DNA of 64,000 bases from Isoetes taiwanensis (Eukaryota > Streptophyta > Lycopodiopsida > Isoetales > Isoetaceae): assembly GCA_021234155.1 (NCBI GenBank), contig JAJEKV010000062.1, forward strand, positions 3,015,305 through 3,079,304. Reading direction: 5' to 3'. Made by a program: the position numbers and the translations under genes. Every line of letters begins with the position of its first letter. Position 1 is the first letter of the stretch. Shown in pieces: positions 57,119-64,000 of the stretch. The notes beneath the pieces are model-generated. The model saw only the letters and a list, made by a program, of their open reading frames with translations, was not told the DNA's origin and did not search any database.

Positions 57119-57240
57119 ATAGTAGATAGTATTTTAACGTCACGCCACTAGGCAGCAATACTGGCATACCAAAACTATTGAATGAAGACAGATAGTAGAT
57201 AGTAGATAGTATTTTAACGTCACGCCACTAGGCAGCATCC
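57119..57240. repeat. Duplicated ~45 bp segment at the SINE tail
   Basis: ATAGTAGATAGTATTTTAAC followed by GTCACGCCACTAGGCAGCA occurs at about 57118-57157 and 57197-57234. The second copy directly borders the SINE-like element, so it may be part of its 3' tail or a local duplication. Confidence 0.5.
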
Positions 57241-57485
57241 AACTGGACATGTGACCACACATCACACTACATTGCTTGGTTGGGCCCTGCCCCCAACCAC
57301 TTTACATTGCGTCTGTGGGTTTTGACACCCAACAGTTCAGAGTGCGATTCTGGGCGGTCTCGAACTCGAGACCTACAGTTGCTAGACCTAGTGTGTTACC
57401 ACTAGACTAAACGCCCAGACGCCGAACCCTGGTCATTGACCCTCCAACCGATCATTTTAACCACTAGACCAAGCATAGCAAGACG
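57235..57485 (-). mobile_element. SINE with two tandem tRNA-like heads
   Basis: Minus strand, in order: A box TGGTCTAGTGG (57471-57461), B box-like GGGTTCGGCGTC (57429-57418), then a second A box TAGTCTAGTGG (57409-57399) and B box GAGTTCGAGACC (57367-57356). A-to-B spacing is ~53 bp in both, as needed for pol III. The body (AGAATCGCACTCTGAACTGT ...) extends to about 57235. Two complete promoters head to tail mark either a dimeric SINE or one SINE inserted next to another in the same orientation. Confidence 0.65.
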
Positions 57486-59868
57486 GATCAACAGGACGGA
57501 TCGACAACACCACCACCAAAACTTTTCAGAGAAGAGAACTTTTCTCGTTTCATGCATATGAATGAAGAGGTCAAAATAACAACCATTAGATTGTTGAAGG
57601 TAATCCAGATCAACGCTCCAAAAAAGCCGCACTCTATAAATACTATCTAGTATGGCCCAATGAATACAACACCAAAATCATAGGAAAACCATGCCAAAAA
57701 GCGTATAAAATGACAAAAAAAACCCCTGTTATAATGCTTGATATTAGTTTTGGTTTCGGCAATTGTAATTTTTGTTGCAAAATAATAGCAGGGCAAGATG
57801 GATCATTTGCTAGAGGGAACTTTGAGTTTATCCACAAGTGTTGTTAGTGTGAATAATTACTTGAAAACACATTCCAATGTGTCTTATATAAGCTGTTGGA
57901 AACACATCTCAAGATGTATAATACAAGCACTCTTCTAGTCAAATCCGTAGTTCCTTAAATATGTAATAGTTAATTGTAAATTCTAATGCTATCCTTTTGT
58001 CTCTAGTTGTCTCTAGCTGCCTTATTTTTCAGGTACAGGTGATATTTTTTCACCATTCTACCATTCTGCTTGCGTACAACAATAACTTTTTCAAACTTTA
58101 GATATTTGAAAAATCTAAAAAACTTCATTTTCAGCATACCATGGTAGTAAATGTATTACAGAGAAGTTTATATGAAATGGTGTTCAGAATGTTCCAAAGT
58201 TCATGCAGTTTGAGAGAAAAGATGAATATTTCAAATTCTGCTGCTATAGGAATGACAAGTATCATCATTCGAATCATGATATATCAAATTTTGAAATGTA
58301 GAACCTAGGAGTTGTCATTTACTGGCAAGATCAGGAGATGTACTGGGAAGGGGATATAACATTGAATAATTTATGCATGTTGTTACTTAAGTTTCTTAAC
58401 CCTCGTCCACATTGCTTTGTTGATGGTAATATTTGAGGAGAAGAAAAGCATCGAGCTCCAGTGAGAAACGGCTTCGCAATAAGGGAAGAATGCAAAAAGA
58501 TTTGTGGAGATTTTTTTTTTTTTTTTTGAAAGATCAAGATTTGTGGAGATTTTGCCAAAGGGTTCGACAAACTTATGGTTGTATAAATGAGATTGAATTG
58601 AAACCAATTTCCCAAGAGGAGAATTACACAGTAGGTAAAATTCTAGCCAAGGCAGTTTGGGAAAGAGAAATGTTCGCGGCTGCCTTGGCCGCCGGATAAA
58701 TTTCTTGTTTTAAGTAATTTATTTATTTAATGGTTCCAATCATTGTTTCTTTTTTATTAACTTACCTGATGGCACCCCAATGCTTCCATTCTCTTCTGCT
58801 ATCATGTCCATAGTTTCTCCTGGGTCCTGGATGAGCCTAATAACCCACCCCTAGGAAACAATGGTGCCTAGCTAGAGAAACATAAATCTATGGTCTACCA
58901 TTCTTGCATAGAATGCAAGACCCAAATAGAATTTAAAGATCTGGAACCAAGGCTATACCACAACCCTACTCTCAAACTAGGCATCTTCGACGCTAATGCT
59001 GGGTTCGCATGGACGAAGTGCGAAGGCTGGCTTAAAAGCTACTGAACTTGGACAAAGGCAAAAATTTTTAGCCCCATTTTGGAAAATCAGCCCTCGAAAG
59101 ATCTGCAGCGCTGAAGCTTTTTATTAGTGATGACTCTGCGAGAACTCAGCGCAGGGCCTTCTCTTCTCCATGTGAACCACCCATAAGGCTTCCTCACACT
59201 ATCTCGAATAATCAGTGTCCAAATTAGAAAACAAAGCCGCCACAATATATTTCTTATATCAAATATATGTAGCGGGATATAGGAATCCGTGATCACCAGG
59301 GAAGACGTGACGCTCAACCTTACATTTAGGGCATCAACGGTTTCATTTTCCTTTGGTAACGAGGAAGCACGAGAGCCGCCCGTCCCACGAGTCCACTTAC
59401 GCTAAACTGCTCTTGCTCCTTTGGCTATGGAGGCCAACTCCGGTCTCGCCCACCCACGCTACTCATTCCTTTTCTCAACTTCCACCTACATCTTGTTCTC
59501 ATGAACACCTTCCACTTTATTTGAGCTTCAAATTCTGCAGCAAAAAGTCCTGTGCAGGCGCCGGATCTGACTAGGGCAGAAATCTTTCAGCAGCTATGCC
59601 ATTTGAATTTCGGTCAGATCTGGTTTTTGTCTTTCGATCTAACAACGTGAGTTCTTTTTTTCAACGGCTTCAGCAATGGTTGGATTAAGATTTTTAGGTT
59701 TTAACTGAGAACTTGAACTCAAAAAAAAATTGGTTGAGTATTGGCCGAAAATGAAGGTGACCCAATTTCAATGTTGTGGATGTTGGGCCAAAATTGTGAG
59801 CAACTTATGATAGCCGCGATCTGGTTGGAATTTGCCAGACTTGGGAGTCTTGCATGTAAGTGCCTAAT
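57486..59868. other. Intergenic and 5' region of the SYP4-like gene
   Basis: No supported gene. The frame at 58433-58699 lacks recognisable domains. The last ~500 bp (59340-59868) has a higher C+T content and should hold the promoter and 5' UTR of the syntaxin gene. No clear TATA box was fixed. Confidence 0.4.
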
Positions 59869-61878
59869 ATGGCCACTAGAAATCAGACTGTTTTGTTCCG
59901 GAAGTATAGATCCGCTTTGCAACAGGTTAGACCAGGATCCAGTGCAGTATCAAGTTCTGGGTCAGGGGCTGGCAGGGGCCCAGTTATAGAGCTCACAAGT
60001 GCGCCACTTTTGAACTCTCGAGGGGGGCCTGGATACAATGCAGTCAGCATGGTGGATCCAGATGCTGCTTCTTCTAGGTATAATTTGAGTACATAATATT
60101 TGTTGAAAGCATAATCGAGTGGAGGGAATGATATTGTTGTTCATTATTTGAATAAAAATAACATGTCAATCAGATCATTTGGCTTCTGAAGCTGATACGT
60201 TGACACTGCTTATATTATGTTATTTTAGAATGCTAATGCATAGTCTTATCATTAGTGAAGAATACGTTTTAAGATTTGAAAAGCTGAAAAGCCCTAAGAT
60301 CCAAATTATTGACTAAATTATCATAGGTTGTTTGTTGTTAAAATTGCCAACCTATCTAGCCTTGTTGGTGATGACAGGGAGGGAGTAGTTACAATTGGCT
60401 TACCACCAGCATGGGTTGATATATCAGAGGAGGTTGCAGTGGATATGCAGAAGGCACGAAGCAAACTTGCCGAGCTCGTAAAAGCTCATGGTAAGGCATT
60501 AATGCCAACATTTGATGACAAGAAGGGGAAAGGGCATGAACAGAATATTGAGATGCTCACTCAGGAAATTACTCGCCTATTGAAGAAGTGCGAAAAGAGG
60601 CTGCAGAAACTGTCTGAAGGACAAGGAAGTAACGAAGATATGAAACTTAGAAAGAACGTTCAGGTAGGGTTACCTTGAATTGGCTATTTCTGGTTTTAGA
60701 AACATGTTCCAAGCTCACCATCCTAGGATCTTCAATACCTGATACAGTGTGTTATTTCCGCAGCGGTCACTTGCGACAGATCTGCAGTCCTTATCGCTAG
60801 ATTTTCGGAAACATCAGAAAATGTATTTGCAACGTTTGCAGCAGCAAGATGTATTATTCTTCTCTGTTTCATATATCTTATGGTTATTTGCTCCTTTTCT
60901 TTTGGCGATAGTGCTGTTTTCTTGACTTTCTTTCTTTTATCTTTTGAAGGAGCACACTGGAGGTCCTAGTAAAAGAAGCTTCATTGATGAAGTAGGCAAG
61001 AGAGACGAGGATGAATTTTTTGATCCAGTAAGTAGAATTCTATCCATATACTGCCTGCATTTTGACTAAGTTTGAAAATATCTTAAACGACTTTGTGCAG
61101 GGTTTCTCCAACCAGCAAATGGCACGCATGAAGAAGGCTGAAATCATGACAGAAGAAAGGGAGAAGGAGGTTAAGCAGGTTTGACTTTAAAACAATCAAC
61201 TCTGTTATTATCCAAACTATGATGGTGCCATGATCTGGTGAGACATTGATCTAATCTTTCTATTATTCATGCAGATCTTAGAATCTGTGAATGAGCTTGC
61301 ACAAATTATGAGGGACCTCTCTGTTCTTGTTATAGATCAGGTATTTCCAGCTGATAACTCTAGCTAGCTAGTTAATTCCATGGCACCAAAGAGTTCATGG
61401 TGAATATGTTTAGGTTGTCAGTAGCTTCCCTTTGTGTTTTTTGAGTTTATGGATGCCATTTCTTCTAGAAGTAATCATTGATTTCAAGACAAAGGAGCTG
61501 ATTGTAAACTAATAGTTTGTTGAGTGAGCATCATACCCCAGAGTGAGGCGTTTGATATTCACAAAACACATTAGTTCTGATGCTAAGAGTATTGACACAT
61601 TTTGCTTATAGGGAACCATTGTTGATCGAATTGATTATAATATTCAAAATGTTGCAGCTTCAGTTGAACAAGGTGTTCGTGAACTAGAAAAGGTGAAAGA
61701 AAGTTTCAACATGCGATCCTTATTTTGTTGAAATTAGTTCTGCAACTTATATCATCTGTGCATACAGGCTGAGAGAACTCAAAGGAAAGGAGGCATGGTT
61801 ATGTGTGTGATGGTCCTTATAGCCCTTTGCTTGTTTATGATTTTTGTATTGATCATAAAAAAGCTTGCCTTTGGATAA
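59869..61878 (+). CDS. Qa-SNARE syntaxin of the plant SYP4 group (trans-Golgi), 331 aa, 8 exons
   Basis: SYP41/42/43-type syntaxins are trans-Golgi network t-SNAREs for vacuolar and secretory traffic. The model is join(59869..60077,60378..60663,60764..60850,60950..61027,61101..61178,61275..61340,61612..61692,61768..61878). All introns are GT..AG, and every join is in frame. The N-terminus MATRNQTVLFRKYR is the group's hallmark, followed by GPVIELTSAPLLN and TIGLPPAWVDISEEV. The Habc helices cover roughly 80-190 (ALMPTFDD, LTQEITRLLKKCEK, RSLATDLQSL). The SNARE helix contains VLVIDQGTIVDRIDYNIQNV, with the zero-layer Gln. One C-terminal membrane anchor (MVMCVMVLIALCLFMIFVLII) ends the protein with a short lumenal tail. 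The length is close to that of known members (~320). ATG 59869 is chosen by homology; the upstream GTG is not used. Confidence 0.95.
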
Positions 61879-62970
61879 TCGGGAACAATATCAACAATAT
61901 CGAGGGAATTATCCATAGATACCCAACCTAGTTCTTGGCTCCCACAACTACCTCCAGTGAAGGATCTAGCTGTTACCTATTGATGGCAGCCTTGGGATAT
62001 GAAGAATAGTGGTCATAGGATCTGAAGATAGGAACCGGTTTATGTGTCCAGTTGTTCTTTCAGATGACCTGTGAATTTTGAAGAGGCTTCAACTCCTTGG
62101 CTGTGGAGTTCTTTGCCTGGTTGCTTTGGAAGCCAATTTTTGACTGACAGAACTGCATTCTTTTAGAGCTAGTCAACTGCTAGACTCTTTCCTTTAGGAG
62201 GGGAGCTGGGGTTCCAGCTGTTCAAATTGTATAATGTACACTTGCCAGATTGTCATCCATCTTAATGTGTAGATGATCGTGATTACAATAAGCACTGATA
62301 ATGTTCAATTATTGTGAATATACTGCATACACCATTAAAGCTGTCCTCCCAAGATTTAGGAGGATAGGGTGTAGGATCTTGAAAGACGTCTATAAGAAAC
62401 TGCCCCGCCGTTTTTTGTTGAAACTGTTTCTGGTCTCACTATGTGCTGTGTAAGTGTTCATTCTAAAAAGCTTATTTTAAGAGCCTTAATTGAATTTTTC
62501 TTACCATAATAAGATATAGGTTATTTTGCAAGAGTTGGGCCTATTAAAAAAGTAATAGGAAATCGCCACGGAGTTTCTATGGCAGAAACTTTGACATGTG
62601 GCGGTTCCTTTACGTAAACGGGGGGCTTTTTTTCGAGGTGCCACCGATGTGTCGCCTATGTGAAAAAAGTTCATTGTATTGCGTGTGTTTCTTTTTTCTT
62701 TCAAGCTTTGGTGATGGCGTAAGTCGGACATGCTCTGGGACCTTTTTTTGAGGCATTGCTGTGGCGCTCGCCTCGTCGTCTAGTTCTGCAGTGGCGCCTT
62801 GGCCTTAGCTTCATTTTGATATGTGTTTTGCTGGATTTGGAGCTTCTTCAAGTGTTTGATGAGTTTTTGAGTTCCGACAAGTTCTAACGAGTTTTGGCAA
62901 GAAGATCTGCGACTTTTTTAGTTTTTTAGTGTAAATTTGTGGTCCCAACGAGCTGTGGCGCGAAGATTTA
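61879..62970. other. 3' UTR of the syntaxin gene and intergenic DNA
   Basis: No gene. AATAAG-type and ATTAAAG signals near 62285-62338 could serve polyadenylation. Nothing else is recognisable. Confidence 0.4.
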
Positions 62971-63396
62971 TAACGTTCCAACCGACATGCCCGTAACCAA
63001 CTAGGCAAAACCGTCTAGACTTTTATGAGTAGTCGCTTCTATCCATTTATGCCAGTGTCTTGTGAACGCCCCACAGGCACATTCAAGGATCGAATACTCG
63101 AGCGGTCTACCATGGGCCCGTTACAGTCTCTCCCACTAGACTATACTCGTCCTCGAGCATCCAAGGCTATACCATGTCTATGTCATACCATGTCACAATG
63201 ATTTCAAGTCTTTGCAAATTACCCCATGTATATCAACTGTAACGTTCCTAACCGACATGCTCTTAACCAACTGGGCAAAACCGTCTAGACGTTTATGAGT
63301 AGTCGCGTCTACCCATTTATGCCGGTGTCTCGGGAACGCCCCACAGGCACATTCAAGGATCGAATACTCGAGCGGTCTACCATGGGCCCGTTACAA
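62971..63396. repeat. ~150 bp direct repeats bounded by TGTAACG...CGTTACA
   Basis: Copies at about 62970-63114 and 63239-63396 share AACCGACATGC, GGCAAAACCGTCTAGAC, TTTATGAGTAGTCGC, GAACGCCCCACAGGCACATT and GGTCTACCATGGGCCCGTTACA. The second copy starts TGTAACGTTCC. The termini TG..CA, the ~150 bp arms and the ~125 bp spacer have the proportions of a miniature LTR element (TRIM), but no primer-binding site is seen after the first copy. Confidence 0.55.
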
Positions 63397-63508
63397 GATT
63401 TGCAAGTTTTCAAGCTTCTTACGGTAATTTTTTTACTTTTTTCTTGGATTGAAGTTTCCCTAGTTATTTCTAACACACACTTATTTGTTTCTTGCAGTTC
63501 TCGATAGT

Positions 63509-63841
63509 ATGGAGGAGGAAAGCAGGTTCTACTTTGTCATTTTGTTGTTGCTTGGCTTGCATGCAGTGTTAGCTGACTGCGTTCGAGCTAGCAGACCATC
63601 TTTTGCTATTCTTGATCCGGATGAAGATCTCTGTAGTGAAGAAAGAGGAATAGACATGGATTATGTGTTAGAAAGTGTAAATCGTGAAGATGTTAGGAAG
63701 TTAATGGACAATGTGGCAAATGAAGAGTGGTTTCATGTGGATTTTGTTGAGCCAGATGGCAAGGATGATGAATGCCAAGAGTTTATGGCCTTAGATGAGA
63801 GAATGTTGATGGAGGAGGTAAGGATAAGTCGCTTAGGGTAA
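63509..63841 (+). CDS. Unknown N-terminal exon (110 aa), partner of the 63.8-64.0 kb frame
   Basis: A strong acceptor (tttgtttcttgcag, ending 63497) precedes ATG 63509. The frame begins MEEESRFYFVILLLLGLHAV, which could act as a signal or membrane segment, then is acidic (ILDPDEDLCSEERGIDMDYV). It ends at TAA after a likely splice or frameshift point (GAGGAG/GTAAGG at 63817). No family is recognised for this part alone. Confidence 0.4.
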   Translation: MEEESRFYFVILLLLGLHAVLADCVRASRPSFAILDPDEDLCSEERGIDMDYVLESVNREDVRKLMDNVANEEWFHVDFVEPDGKDDECQEFMALDERMLMEEVRISRLG

Positions 63842-64000
63842 GTCAGTGGGCTAGAAAGAAATTTGACAAATGGAGGGCGTGGGTTGGAGAAGATATTTTC
63901 GTTCCAATCGAGGATATTCCTCACATTAAATTAGATAATCTCCTTGTGAGGTTTATGATTCAGGTGAAGAAAAGAAATGGTCTGATGTATCCTCCATCGA
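63799..64000 (+). CDS. Crypton-type/DUF3504-like frame, runs off the window
   Basis: A different frame from 63799 is open to the window end: DKSLRVSQWARKKFDKWRAW, then DIFVPIEDIPHIKLDNLLVR, then FMIQVKKRNGLMYPPS. The order (W..K.F..W, then acidic linker, then L..(R/F)(F/V)..(V)(R/K)(K)..G..YPP) resembles the N-terminal part of the DUF3504/Crypton tyrosine-recombinase-like proteins (KIAA1958, ZMYM and QRICH1 relatives). The catalytic region would lie past 64000, so this is unverified. It overlaps the preceding frame with a one-base shift, either a splice junction or a mutation. Confidence 0.35.

Overview
This is nuclear DNA from a land plant with a repeat-rich genome. The evidence is spliced genes with GT..AG introns, AAACCCT telo-boxes next to housekeeping genes, plant families (DUF1191 and SYP4-type genes), Ty1/copia, Ty3/gypsy and PIF/Harbinger remnants, and tRNA-derived SINEs. 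The repeat load and the divergence of the gene families would suit a gymnosperm or fern, but nothing here fixes the species.

Five loci look intact: a Cgr1/CCDC86-like ribosome-biogenesis protein (867-1415, +); a two-exon gene for an unknown 89-residue protein (9722-10077, -); a divergent pair 127 bp apart, a Bin3-type RNA methyltransferase (13149-13955, -) and an organellar FolD (14083-15851, +, five exons); and an eight-exon Qa-SNARE of the SYP41/42/43 group (59869-61878, +). I assembled the spliced models by hand, and every exon junction keeps the frame.

The rest is accessory. A tandem array of four ~1.85 kb units (16.72-24.07 kb) is split from its last few bases by a ~3.0 kb insertion carrying a broken Sec14-like exon. 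Then come a mutated small gene of unknown family, a Harbinger transposase fragment and a frame-broken DUF1191 gene. At 32.2-41.9 kb an SPT6-like pseudogene is interrupted by an 8,946 bp Ty3/gypsy-type insertion. Its 5 bp target duplication is exact, and removing the insert joins the SPT6 reading frame. The element has subterminal repeats in inverted orientation instead of direct LTRs, plus two long extra frames upstream of gag.

From 41.9 to 50.9 kb the DNA is almost all structured repeats: inverted-repeat elements, three tandem arrays, a 325 bp-periodic block built round a recurring ~58 bp hairpin, and a 1.84 kb minisatellite of 19 bp units rich in CACGTG. At 54-56 kb lies a Rep/HUH-like open frame with a YxxK motif but no visible HUH half, followed by a double-headed SINE at 57 kb. 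At the right edge a frame resembles the Crypton-type tyrosine-recombinase (DUF3504-like) proteins and runs off the window.
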